Below, one piece after another: positions 43,486-52,703 of a stretch of DNA of 64,000 nt. The translations under genes and the position numbers were made by a program. Source of the DNA: Sphingobacterium siyangense. Its GTDB lineage: Bacteria; Bacteroidota; Bacteroidia; Sphingobacteriales; Sphingobacteriaceae. The notes under the pieces were generated by a model, which made no database searches, was not told the DNA's origin, and worked only from the letters and a program-made list of their open reading frames with translations. The stretch is taken from assembly GCF_007830445.1 (NCBI RefSeq), contig NZ_VLKR01000004.1, forward strand, positions 117,604 through 181,603, in the 5' to 3' direction. Within the stretch, counting starts at the first letter, position 1, and each line of letters starts with the position of its first letter.

Positions 43486-45255
43486 CTATTCCATGGTTGG
43501 ATTAAATGTTCCGCCCCAATCTTTATTCTGCTTGATATTTGGGTTCTTGTCAATGACCGACTGCGCGACGGGAAAGAAATAATAGGTATCGGGTACCAAA
43601 TTCACTTTGTTTCCTGTACTGGGCACCTGCAAGACGCTATATTTGAACTGATTTTCCTTCAATGTATATGTTTTGGCCAATGCATTGGCATCATCCAGAT
43701 TCATCTCCGTTCCATTTGAATTTATTGCTATCGCTTCAACTCCATGTTTGGTTGTATTGTTCAGTATATTGAGCTTACGTAACCTTCTTAAATCCCAAAA
43801 ACGATGTCCCTCAAAACAGAACTCAATATTACGCTCTGCCAAAATGGCCTCGCGTATTTGTTCCTTCGTGGTTGCTGTTATGCCATATTTATTGTCTGCG
43901 CCCGGCTCGATTCCCGCTCTTTTCCTAATTTGCGTAACCAGGTCTAAGGCTGTCGCAAAATCTCCTGTTTCATTTGCCGTTTCAGCATAATTCAATAGGA
44001 CCTCGGCATAGCGCATCAACACAAAGTCGACATCATACTGAGTTTCCACTTCGGTTTGCTTTAATGACAGTTTAGAATTTTTTAAGATAAAAAACCCGCT
44101 ATATCGATCCAAATTGGACGATGGAGTTTTTGCCTTCGGGTTAATGCCAAAGTCATCTAAAGCCGGAGCAATACCGACAGAAGTGTATTGTCTTTTGCCA
44201 GTCTTGCCGGAAACTTCATAGATTTTGGCATTCCATACAATAGACTTGTCAAAACGCGGATCGCGGTTTTCCCAATAGGATTGTAAAAATTGATCTTCTG
44301 TCTTATGGTATTTACCCGCTTGATCGGAATATAACTTTCCATCTTTCATTGGAAAAGCTTTTACAAATTCCCAGGATGGAACGGAACCTGCAGGCCCCCT
44401 ACTTTCAGATCCCGGACGTACACCATTATCCCAATTGGCAACTTTATTTGGATAGGTATTAATCACAGCAAAAACAACCTCCGGCCCCTTTTCTACCAGC
44501 GCAATGTTGGAATAATCTGAAGTCAAACTATAGCCATCCGCCTTCAGCTGATCATAAGCTAATTTATTTGCGGTATTGGCCTCCTGCCAATAGGCATTTC
44601 CATAAGGATTGGAAGGGTTAAACTGTGGAGAAGCCTTATATAACAATACCTTTGCTTTAAAAGCGGTTGCAAAATCACCATCAATTTTCCCATAATCTGC
44701 TGTTCCTTTTGCAATTGTTTTTGGCAATTGTGAAATTGCCTGATCCAGATCTTTAACGATCAGATCAAAACATTCTTTTGTCGAATGGCGGGGCACATTA
44801 AGATCATCATTTTTTAGGTCTTGCGGTACAGTAATATAAGGAACACCGCCGTGGATCCTGACCATGTTAAAATACATAAAGGCACGCATAAACAACGCTT
44901 GGCCAATCACCGTTTTTTTAAAATCGTCTTTTAATGAAGTACTTTCATTGACTTTCTGTATGGCCGTATTGATTTTCCGGATGGTTGTATAATCCCATGA
45001 TTTGTAAGAACCATTGTTGACGGTAACCGCATCCAATGGAAAAGCGATGCCGATTAGTTGTTCCGAATTTCCGTCCGCACCAGAATTCCAGTTACCAAAT
45101 AGTGGATATAAATTGGCAAGATAGCCGTTCACTAGATTTGGATCAGCCCATACCTTGGCTTCATCCAGCGAATTGAGGTCCTCAATGTCCAATACATTTT
45201 TACAGGAGGACATGCACAAAGCCAATGCAATTAAAGGATAATATATTTTTTTCAT
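43486..45255 (-). CDS. SusD/RagB-family lipoprotein, second locus
   Basis: 589 residues. Lipobox LCMSSC (Cys18). SusD blocks: KVWADPNLVNGYLANLYPLF, VIGQALFMRAFMYFNMVRIH, YAEVLLNYAETANETGDFAT, and ERNIEFCFEGHRFWDLRRLR at the C-terminal side. Clearly diverged from the SusD of the first locus, including the more extended C-terminus. It follows susC by 11 bp. No glycosidase, peptidase or regulator gene is attached, so the ligand cannot be named. Confidence 0.94.
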   Translation of the reverse strand: MKKIYYPLIALALCMSSCKNVLDIEDLNSLDEAKVWADPNLVNGYLANLYPLFGNWNSGADGNSEQLIGIAFPLDAVTVNNGSYKSWDYTTIRKINTAIQKVNESTSLKDDFKKTVIGQALFMRAFMYFNMVRIHGGVPYITVPQDLKNDDLNVPRHSTKECFDLIVKDLDQAISQLPKTIAKGTADYGKIDGDFATAFKAKVLLYKASPQFNPSNPYGNAYWQEANTANKLAYDQLKADGYSLTSDYSNIALVEKGPEVVFAVINTYPNKVANWDNGVRPGSESRGPAGSVPSWEFVKAFPMKDGKLYSDQAGKYHKTEDQFLQSYWENRDPRFDKSIVWNAKIYEVSGKTGKRQYTSVGIAPALDDFGINPKAKTPSSNLDRYSGFFILKNSKLSLKQTEVETQYDVDFVLMRYAEVLLNYAETANETGDFATALDLVTQIRKRAGIEPGADNKYGITATTKEQIREAILAERNIEFCFEGHRFWDLRRLRKLNILNNTTKHGVEAIAINSNGTEMNLDDANALAKTYTLKENQFKYSVLQVPSTGNKVNLVPDTYYFFPVAQSVIDKNPNIKQNKDWGGTFNPTME

Positions 45256-45266
45256 CTTTTTTTCAT

Positions 45267-48200
45267 TTAAAATTTAACATCAAGTCCAAACGTAAAGGTT
45301 TTCATGACTGGATAAGAATCATACAGCTTTTGTTCGGGATCATGAAACTCTTTCATTGGCGAAAAAACAAACAAATTGGTCCCATTAAAAAACAGATTGA
45401 CATCTTTCACACGCAGTTTCTCCGTCATGCTCTTCGGCAATCGATAAGAAACATTAATGTCACGTAAGCGCAAATAGGCTCCATTTCTTATCCAGAATGA
45501 CGAAGGGGCTGCACCGGATTCGGCCCATCCAGAGTATCCTGTTGGCCGCGGATATTTGGCGTCGGTATTATCCGGTGTCCAGACATCGGAAGCCCAAATT
45601 GGATAATATGGACGGAAGGTATCACCGTGCTGACGCATTCCACCGCCTTCTTGATTACTGATCATGCGATCATAAGCAAGAACTCCCTGAAATAAGGCCG
45701 AGACATAAAAGCCCTTCCAGCTCGCATTGAATCCAAACCCATAATTGATGCGCGGAGAATTATTGTCCGACAATAACTGCAAATCGTTATCATCAATTTT
45801 CCCATCCGGACCACCTGAGTAATTCGCCCCCTGAATATCTTTATATAAGATCATCCCAGGAAAAGGATCCCTTCCGTAGGTCTTAAATCCTTTTGCTTTC
45901 AACGCATCAGCTTCAGCCTGTGTCCTAACCAAACCAAGGGATTCTAAGCCGATAATTCTATTCTCAGGTCGTCCAATTCTGGAGCGAAAATTCTGCGGCT
46001 GGCCCGATGCATAAGATGGTTCTTCGTCAATGATGTCCCAACGGTCTTTGGCATACCCCAGATTGGCATTGAGACCATAAGCTACTTCACCAACCTTGTC
46101 ATTCCAGTTAAAAGAAATCTCGCCGCCTTTATAACTTCTCGCCGCATAGTTTTCAGGAGCAAGTGCACGACCGTAATTGTCAGGGACCTTCAGCGATCTT
46201 GGACCAAGAATATTGGTTTCCTTGCGTGAAAACAGATCAAGGCTACCGGTCAGCTTATTATTAACAAATCCAAAATCTAAACCCAAGTTGACACTCTTAG
46301 AAGTTGTCCAGGTTAGATTTTGTGTTGGGGTTGCACCATACGCAATACCGTTATAATAGCGGTCACCAAACATATAACCGCCCGAGGTTGTATACTTTTC
46401 TAAATAACCAAATTGCCCGATTCGATTGGCATTGACATCCAAATCGTTACCCGTTGTACCATAAGAAGCTCTGAACTTCAAATCCGATATCGTATTTTTT
46501 ATATCCGTAAAGAAGTTTTCGTCCGACACACGCCAGGCTGCTGATACTGAAGGAAAAAATCCCCACCGCTTATCCGTCGGAAATAATGGTGAACCATCAT
46601 AACGAAAAGAAAACTCCGCAATATATTTATCCGCATAATTGTAGTTGGCACGCCCGATGATACCACGTCTCGAATCGATCGTTTCATTGGCAGTTGTCGA
46701 CCTAAAGTTGCGATCTGTAGGATAAATAAACATTTGATCCAGGGCTGTAATTGGATTTTCTGCCCGTGAAGTGACATAAGTCCCTCCTTTTTTGGACTGT
46801 TCATAAACCAATGTTCCGTCGACGGAATGTTTACCAAACTTGCGGTTATAGTTTAAAAACCAGTTTACCTGATATTCCCACAATCGTTGTGGGCTGTAAT
46901 CCATGAAAGGCTGGCTCTGACTAAAAGTAAAAATATTAATATTCGCTTCTGATGGCGGAGCTGGTATAAAGCGGTTGTCATTCGGGTTTAAAGAAGTAAA
47001 GGTATAGTTCTTTTGAAAACTCATATAACGCTTGCGCATATAGTCTTGAGCAATGTAACTTCCGACAACTTTTGTCGAAAGGCCCTGTACCAATTTATCC
47101 AGCTTCAAGTTTAGGGTCATAATAGGATTGACCTGCCGCACTTTACGGTCTATATAGCGATCCCCAATGACCTGATCGATCACATTCCACGCCTGCCAGC
47201 TTCCCATAGGCGTCTGTACAGGATAAGCCGTAGGTGTATTGCTCGGTGTTCCGTCTGCATTCAGGTAAAACGGATACATCTTTGGCCAGTTGAATGTAAC
47301 ACGGTAGAAATCGGATACATCAAAATCATCATCGTTCGAAGATGTGCTGAATGGCCAAAAAAAGCGCTTCGAATTAGTCTGGTTGGCTGAAATATTAAAA
47401 TCCATGCTAAAATCTTCGGTAATCTGTGCGGAAATATTGCTCCTTAGATTAAATTTCTCATGATCCAAAGATTTATAAGATCCATTTTCTTTACGGTAGC
47501 TCAGCAAGCTATAATAAGTAATTTTGTCGCCACCCCCATTAACCGATATTGATTGTCGATGTGTAAACGGATTGCGCCAGATAACGTCATTAGCATTGTA
47601 ATTTTTGTCCTTGAAATAATCAAACTCTTTTTGTCCATTGGGGATAGAAAGACCACGAAATTCGGCGACCCGGTTTTGATAAGTGAGTTCATCTTGCGCA
47701 GTCGTTAAATTAGCAAGGAGCTCCTGTGTTGGCGTATTGAAAGTATAATTACTTTGTACATTAAAAACAGGTGCTTGCGCCGTTCCTTTTTTTGTCGTTA
47801 CCACCACTACGCCATTACCGGCCCGGGTGCCATACACTGCGGCTGTTGCAGCATCTTTTAAGAAGGTCATTTGGTCAACCTCGTTCGCTTCAAGCACATC
47901 GAATGCAGCTTTATCGCGAACCACGCCATCAATTACATAGAGTGGCTCGGCAAAACTCCCCCGTATACGCAAGCTCGACGATGCTCCGGCCATCCCCGAA
48001 GTATTGGTGACATTGACACCTGCAGCTCTACCGGCGAGTGAATTGGAAAGATTTGAACTGGGGATGTTTTTTAACTGTTCTGCATTGACGGTAGCGACCG
48101 AACCGGTAATATTCCCTTTCCGCTGCTTACCATAGCCAATGATCACGACTTCTTCAAGTGCTTGATCACTCGATACCATGACCACGTTCACATTACCTGC

Positions 48201-48512
48201 GGAAACGGCCACCTCCTGTTTTGTAAACCCTTGGTAGTTCACGACCAAAACATCACCGCGCTTTGCGCGAATAGAAAAAACACCTTGTTGATTGGAGGAC
48301 GTTTGAACGGATGTTCCTTTGACGGTGATGGTAGCACCGGCTAATACCTGACCTTTCTCATCTTTGATGATCCCTGTAACCTGATCCTGATCGACAATAG
48401 CATTGATCGGATCCAGATTCAGCGCGTAAGAATCAGGCTGACTAAACAGCAGGCAGAGCCCCAAAAGGCTAATGGGTCTCGCCTTTCCATGAAGAAAAAA
48501 ATTTCTCATCAT
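45267..48512 (-). CDS. SusC/RagA-family TonB-linked outer-membrane protein, second locus
   Basis: 1081 residues; the ATG one codon later (48509) is an alternative start. Signal peptide about 1-32, carboxypeptidase-regulatory-like domain about 45-115 (VTGIIKDEKGQVLAGATITV), plug beginning EEVVIIGYGKQRKGNITGSV, MTFLKDAATAAVYGTRAGNG, barrel ending KTFTFGLDVKF. No STN domain, so not obviously under ECF sigma/anti-sigma control. First gene of a two-gene transport unit. Confidence 0.95.
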   Translation of the reverse strand: MMRNFFLHGKARPISLLGLCLLFSQPDSYALNLDPINAIVDQDQVTGIIKDEKGQVLAGATITVKGTSVQTSSNQQGVFSIRAKRGDVLVVNYQGFTKQEVAVSAGNVNVVMVSSDQALEEVVIIGYGKQRKGNITGSVATVNAEQLKNIPSSNLSNSLAGRAAGVNVTNTSGMAGASSSLRIRGSFAEPLYVIDGVVRDKAAFDVLEANEVDQMTFLKDAATAAVYGTRAGNGVVVVTTKKGTAQAPVFNVQSNYTFNTPTQELLANLTTAQDELTYQNRVAEFRGLSIPNGQKEFDYFKDKNYNANDVIWRNPFTHRQSISVNGGGDKITYYSLLSYRKENGSYKSLDHEKFNLRSNISAQITEDFSMDFNISANQTNSKRFFWPFSTSSNDDDFDVSDFYRVTFNWPKMYPFYLNADGTPSNTPTAYPVQTPMGSWQAWNVIDQVIGDRYIDRKVRQVNPIMTLNLKLDKLVQGLSTKVVGSYIAQDYMRKRYMSFQKNYTFTSLNPNDNRFIPAPPSEANINIFTFSQSQPFMDYSPQRLWEYQVNWFLNYNRKFGKHSVDGTLVYEQSKKGGTYVTSRAENPITALDQMFIYPTDRNFRSTTANETIDSRRGIIGRANYNYADKYIAEFSFRYDGSPLFPTDKRWGFFPSVSAAWRVSDENFFTDIKNTISDLKFRASYGTTGNDLDVNANRIGQFGYLEKYTTSGGYMFGDRYYNGIAYGATPTQNLTWTTSKSVNLGLDFGFVNNKLTGSLDLFSRKETNILGPRSLKVPDNYGRALAPENYAARSYKGGEISFNWNDKVGEVAYGLNANLGYAKDRWDIIDEEPSYASGQPQNFRSRIGRPENRIIGLESLGLVRTQAEADALKAKGFKTYGRDPFPGMILYKDIQGANYSGGPDGKIDDNDLQLLSDNNSPRINYGFGFNASWKGFYVSALFQGVLAYDRMISNQEGGGMRQHGDTFRPYYPIWASDVWTPDNTDAKYPRPTGYSGWAESGAAPSSFWIRNGAYLRLRDINVSYRLPKSMTEKLRVKDVNLFFNGTNLFVFSPMKEFHDPEQKLYDSYPVMKTFTFGLDVKF

Positions 48513-48889
48513 AATTACAAATTGGTTTAAAATAATAAAGAACCGTAGGGTTCAACTTTGGTTTATTGACTTTGCATGTCTTTCTTTTTATAAAAAACAG
48601 CAAAAGTGGATTAGATTGTCTATTAAATTTAAAAAACAAAATCTTATTAACGAAACTAATATGATTTTTTAATCCAAAATTCACAGAAACGTTACATGCT
48701 TAAAACAGGGAATGGAAATGCCGGACACAGCAGTCCCGATCTTCAGGTAGGACACCTAAAAACGGTAGTGAACACAGGGATTTAAAGTGGATTTATATCC
48801 CTGTACGAATAATATCTAGGAAATTTTATTTTCAGGCGAGCCGAGTACGATCAATGTAGAGGCTCCGAATGGGACTTAAAAAAAAGAGC
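48513..48889. other. 377-bp intergenic region upstream of the second susC
   Basis: No gene visible and no perfect TAnnTTTG for susC. It contains the inverted repeat ACAGGGAT..ATCCCTGT (about 48774-48804, 15-nt centre). The right arm extended, read on the minus strand, is ACAGGGATATA, a sequence that also occurs at 41709-41719 upstream of the HTCS gene. Confidence 0.6.
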
Positions 48890-49666
48890 CTAAAACTGTA
48901 AGCTGGCATTTAGGCAAAATTGCCGTCCATTATAGGTTGGTAATACCACATAACTCTTTTTTGAATTCTGCAATCGACTGTCTACCAGCGGTAGCAACCA
49001 ATAGGCGATTTTAGTACTTAAGATCCCGACCCCAGCTCCCATAGCGATATCCGAGAACCAGTGCTTATCATTGTGCATCCGCAGATAACCGGTACCCGCG
49101 GCAACAGCATACCCCGCTATTCCGTACCAAATTGACTCCTGTCTGTATTCCTGCCAAAGTAATTCCGCACCAACAAATGCAGTGGCAGCATGCCCTGAAG
49201 GAAAGGAATTGTTCGCTGAACTATCGGGTCGCCAAACAGGTATAGTAGATTTCATAATTCTCACGGTTGAAGTCATGATAATATTGGAAACCGCCGTTGT
49301 GAACAGGCGTTGTTTAAGGTTATGTTTCGCAGGTACCCCGACCGCATCCAGCACAAAAACTCCGGCAGTTCCAGCAAAACGTGTGAAATCGTCCAACTTA
49401 ATTTTTTGATTGTTCCTTCTCGAAACGCCGTCTCTAATGTCTTCATCTATCCCTTTTAAAAAGGGATTCCCTTTGGCAACGATACCATAGGTGATCAATC
49501 CTACAGGAACAGCCAGTTCTTTGTAAGGAATTTTCTTAAAAAAATGAGATCTGCTGCTCGAATCCGAAGGTTGTTCCGACAAGATCTGCGCAAATGAGGT
49601 AACCGGCATTACAAAAAGTAAAACCAGTAGCCAATAAAAAACAATCTGTTTCCAGTAATCGATCAT
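48890..49666 (-). CDS. PAP2-family membrane-associated phosphatase
   Basis: 258 residues from ATG 49666; a longer start at 49696 lies within the promoter. A signal or anchor segment (about 5-26) is followed by the three acid-phosphatase motifs: KSTIPVWRP, SFPSGHAATAF and YLRMHNDKHWFSD. Substrates of exported PAP2 enzymes include undecaprenyl pyrophosphate and lipid phosphates; the particular one is unknown. The hairpin at 49797-49840 separates it from glgC upstream. Confidence 0.9.
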   Translation of the reverse strand: MIDYWKQIVFYWLLVLLFVMPVTSFAQILSEQPSDSSSRSHFFKKIPYKELAVPVGLITYGIVAKGNPFLKGIDEDIRDGVSRRNNQKIKLDDFTRFAGTAGVFVLDAVGVPAKHNLKQRLFTTAVSNIIMTSTVRIMKSTIPVWRPDSSANNSFPSGHAATAFVGAELLWQEYRQESIWYGIAGYAVAAGTGYLRMHNDKHWFSDIAMGAGVGILSTKIAYWLLPLVDSRLQNSKKSYVVLPTYNGRQFCLNASLQF

Positions 49667-49693
49667 TTTAGCCTTAAAAAATTTTATAATGCG

Positions 49694-49701
49694 CAAAGAT
49701 A
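49694..49701 (-). promoter_or_regulatory. -7 element of the PAP2 gene
   Basis: Minus-strand reading TATCTTTG is a perfect TAnnTTTG, 27 bp before ATG 49666. Confidence 0.6.
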
Positions 49702-49796
49702 ATATTTATAAACTACCTCTTTGACAGTATTAATCCATACAGCACGGCAATATTGGGCATCAATCTCCATTTTATCATTAAACAAAGGAAAAGTAA

Positions 49797-49840
49797 CGAA
49801 AGTCCGCTGTTTTAGCTTTTAAATAGACGGCGGACTTTCG
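49797..49840 (-). terminator. Hairpin between glgC and the PAP2 gene
   Basis: Arms CGAAAGTCCGC (49797-49807) and GCGGACTTTCG (49830-49840) with a 22-nt loop, about 20 bp after the glgC stop. No long T run follows, so it may instead stabilise the 3' end. Confidence 0.65.
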
Positions 49841-49859
49841 CTTCAACATATATAAATGA

Positions 49860-51131
49860 TCAAAATCCTATCGTAACACCATTGGCAATGATCGCATCTT
49901 TTTTCACAACAACGATGCCGTCACAGATCATATGCGTATCAAAATCGCCATCATTCAAGCCCGGTCCACCAATGATACGAACGTCATCTCCAATACGGCA
50001 GTTCTTATCCAAAATAGCATTTTCAATATAACAACGTTTACCCACGCCTACCGGTGGTGGCTTTTGTGTATTTCCCAATTCCAATACTTCTTCCAATTGC
50101 TCATAGTAATCTGTTCCCATCATGTAGGTCGATTTAATAACCGTCCCTTCACCAATACGGGAACGTATCCCAATAACAGACCTCTCCAGTTTATCTCCAT
50201 TTAAAATACATCCATCGGCAATTACCGTATTATTCAAGGTTGTCCCCGAAATTTTCGAAGGTGGAAGCATCCGCGCACGTGTATACACGGTTTCATTAAA
50301 CAGGTTGAAATCCGGAATGTCATCCGTTAATCCGATATTGGCATCAAAAAAGGATTTGATGGTTCCGATATCGGTCCAATAACCATCAAATTGATAACTT
50401 AACACGCGAAGTGCTTCAATGGCATCCGGTATAATTTCCTTGCCAAAATCCATCCCGGGGTTGGCAATTAAAAGGTTGCGCAAGATGTTTTTTGAGAAAA
50501 CATAAATCCCCATGGATGCCAGATAATGTCTTCCCTGCTTATGCAAAACCTCGGAGACCTCTGAGGTCCAATTTAATACTTCATCCTTATCGGGCTTTTC
50601 AACAAAAGCGGTAATTTCATTTGCTTCATTCGCTTTTAAAATACCAAATCCTGTAGCATCCTTACCATTGACTGGTATAGTCGCAATGGTAACATCCCCC
50701 CCATTTTCAACATGGAAGTCAATCAGCTTCGAATAATCCATTTGGTATAACTGATCACCAGACAAGACAAGAATGTAGTCGTAATCTACATTCAGGAGAT
50801 GTTTCTGCGTTCGCCTAACGGCATCAGCCGTACCCTCAAACCAACGATCGCCCTCATTGGTCTGCTCAGCAGCCAAGATGTCAACAAAGCCCTTACTGAA
50901 AATGCTGAAATTGTAAGAATTTTTGATGTGTGTGTTCAAAGAGGCTGAATTGAACTGCGTCAGTACGAAGATCTTATTATAGCCAGAATTCAAACAGTTC
51001 GAAATCGGAATATCGACCAAACGATATTTTCCAGCTATTGGAACCGCTGGTTTCGACCGTTGCTGTGTCAATGGGAAAAGGCGCGACCCTCGACCTCCTC
51101 CCAATACAAGGGAAACTACTTTGTGTATCAT
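49860..51131 (-). CDS. glgC: Glucose-1-phosphate adenylyltransferase
   Basis: 423 residues, family length. Makes ADP-glucose for glycogen synthesis. The nucleotidyltransferase start LVLGGGRGSRLFPLTQQRSK (8-27), LSGDQLYQMDY, GFGILKANEANEITAFVEKP and YWTDIGTIKSFFDANI are present, followed by a left-handed beta-helix in the last about 130 residues. No other glycogen gene is adjacent. The 250 bp upstream hold no clear -7 element. Confidence 0.95.
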   Translation of the reverse strand: MIHKVVSLVLGGGRGSRLFPLTQQRSKPAVPIAGKYRLVDIPISNCLNSGYNKIFVLTQFNSASLNTHIKNSYNFSIFSKGFVDILAAEQTNEGDRWFEGTADAVRRTQKHLLNVDYDYILVLSGDQLYQMDYSKLIDFHVENGGDVTIATIPVNGKDATGFGILKANEANEITAFVEKPDKDEVLNWTSEVSEVLHKQGRHYLASMGIYVFSKNILRNLLIANPGMDFGKEIIPDAIEALRVLSYQFDGYWTDIGTIKSFFDANIGLTDDIPDFNLFNETVYTRARMLPPSKISGTTLNNTVIADGCILNGDKLERSVIGIRSRIGEGTVIKSTYMMGTDYYEQLEEVLELGNTQKPPPVGVGKRCYIENAILDKNCRIGDDVRIIGGPGLNDGDFDTHMICDGIVVVKKDAIIANGVTIGF

Positions 51132-51382
51132 ACCTCAATCCATTAATTGGTTATAAAATTGTTATCTTCAAGAACAAGGACCTGATCAGGTTTAGTCTCG
51201 AGATTCTTTAAATTCAGGTTTAAGAATCCTTATTAAATTAGCAATTTTCCGGATAAGAAGCAAACAACAATTTTAATCAATGATTCTTTTCACAAAAAAG
51301 TAATTCTAGAAAAACGAGCAGAAACATGCTTAATTTTAACCGATTAAAAGGCGATGATGACAAGTCCGTGTCTCCCATAGGT

Positions 51383-51841
51383 TTAATATCCAAATAGACC
51401 ACTGAATAAAAAAAGGCCGTAGATATAGCCAACAAGTAATAGGTTAACACCTATTTGCGGATATTTCTTTTGGGTAAATAACCATAGGATCTCAATAAAG
51501 GCATAAATGGACAACGGTGCTGCAAGACTGACGGTCATAAAATAGAGTAAATATCCAGCCCCCAAAGCATCATTTTGTTGTTTAAGAATCAAATATGGGA
51601 CAAGAAGTAGCAGAAAGGCGATACAGACTACAGAAAATCGAATAAAAAAATGTCGTTTTAGTTTTCGATCCCCTTTAAGAGGTTTATACATAAACAGTGT
51701 TGAGCCCGATATATAGAGTGATAACAACAAATAACCGATATAGTGATGCGCGCTCTCCAAACCATTCCAATCTTGATTAGCGTAGGCAAGACCAACAATT
51801 AGAAATAAAACAATAAATAAAACTACTTTAATATAATTCAT
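51383..51841 (-). CDS. Hypothetical small integral membrane protein
   Basis: 152 residues, with about four to five hydrophobic segments (3-20, 36-53, 68-88, 98-119, 131-150). No signature motif recognised. No close operon partner on either side. The preserved frame and hydrophobic periodicity support a real gene. Confidence 0.7.
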   Translation of the reverse strand: MNYIKVVLFIVLFLIVGLAYANQDWNGLESAHHYIGYLLLSLYISGSTLFMYKPLKGDRKLKRHFFIRFSVVCIAFLLLLVPYLILKQQNDALGAGYLLYFMTVSLAAPLSIYAFIEILWLFTQKKYPQIGVNLLLVGYIYGLFLFSGLFGY

Positions 51842-52094
51842 CTAAAAACATGAGGGGATTATCCCTACTAGAGTAATTGAACGCTATAAATTTTAATATC
51901 GTATGGAATACAAGTGAATTTCAAGATTTCTCTCCAATACGATGTCTTACCAATCAACTTTGACCACGATAGTGCAAATCAACTAAATAAAATCAACTTC
52001 CGAGCGGGTAGCTAAAAGCAATTTTCAGCAAAGAGAAGCACCCTATTGACCTAATATTTATGTAAATTGCTAAAGCATATAGAACAAAACAGCT

Positions 52095-52703
52095 ATGAAT
52101 TCTTCATTATTGGATGAAAATTATTGGGATGAACGTTATAAGAACAAAGCAACAGGCTGGGATATTGGCTATGCCTCTCCTGCTATTATCAATTATGCAG
52201 CGGAGTCTATTGCCAAAGATGCATCTATTCTAATTCCCGGTTGTGGAAATGCCTATGAAGCAAAGACTCTACTTGACATGGGGTTCCATCAAATTACCTT
52301 ACTTGACATCGCTCCGACCCTCGTTGCAAAGGTAAGAAAGGAGTTCGCCAATAGCCCTCAGATCCAGATTGTATGTCAAGATTTCTTCCAGCACAAGGGT
52401 CAGTACGACTATATAATTGAGCAAACATTTTTTTGTGCACTGGATCCTTCATTACGTCCCAGCTATGTACAACAAATGCATACTTTGCTCAAGCCTCAGA
52501 GTATACTGATGGGCTTATTGTTTAAACGGGAATTTGCGCAACAAGGACCACCTTTCGGTGGAGATCAAACGGAATATCAACAATTATTCGCATCGCAATT
52601 TGACATTTTACAGCTGACAGATTCAACCAACAGTATTCCTCAAAGACAGGGAAATGAACTGTTTTTTGAGCTGCGCAAAAAAGAGTCTACTTGCCCGGCA
52701 TGA
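52095..52703 (+). CDS. TPMT-family class I SAM-dependent methyltransferase
   Basis: 202 residues. WDERYKNKATGWDIGYASPA is the N-terminal signature of thiopurine methyltransferase-like proteins; SILIPGCGNAYEAKTLLDMG is SAM motif I, followed by ITLLDIAPTLV and EQTFFCALDP. Such enzymes methylate small thiol, halide or thiocyanate substrates; the one used here is unknown. The last 17 bp overlap the 3' end of the convergent SulP gene. Confidence 0.9.
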   Translation: MNSSLLDENYWDERYKNKATGWDIGYASPAIINYAAESIAKDASILIPGCGNAYEAKTLLDMGFHQITLLDIAPTLVAKVRKEFANSPQIQIVCQDFFQHKGQYDYIIEQTFFCALDPSLRPSYVQQMHTLLKPQSILMGLLFKREFAQQGPPFGGDQTEYQQLFASQFDILQLTDSTNSIPQRQGNELFFELRKKESTCPA

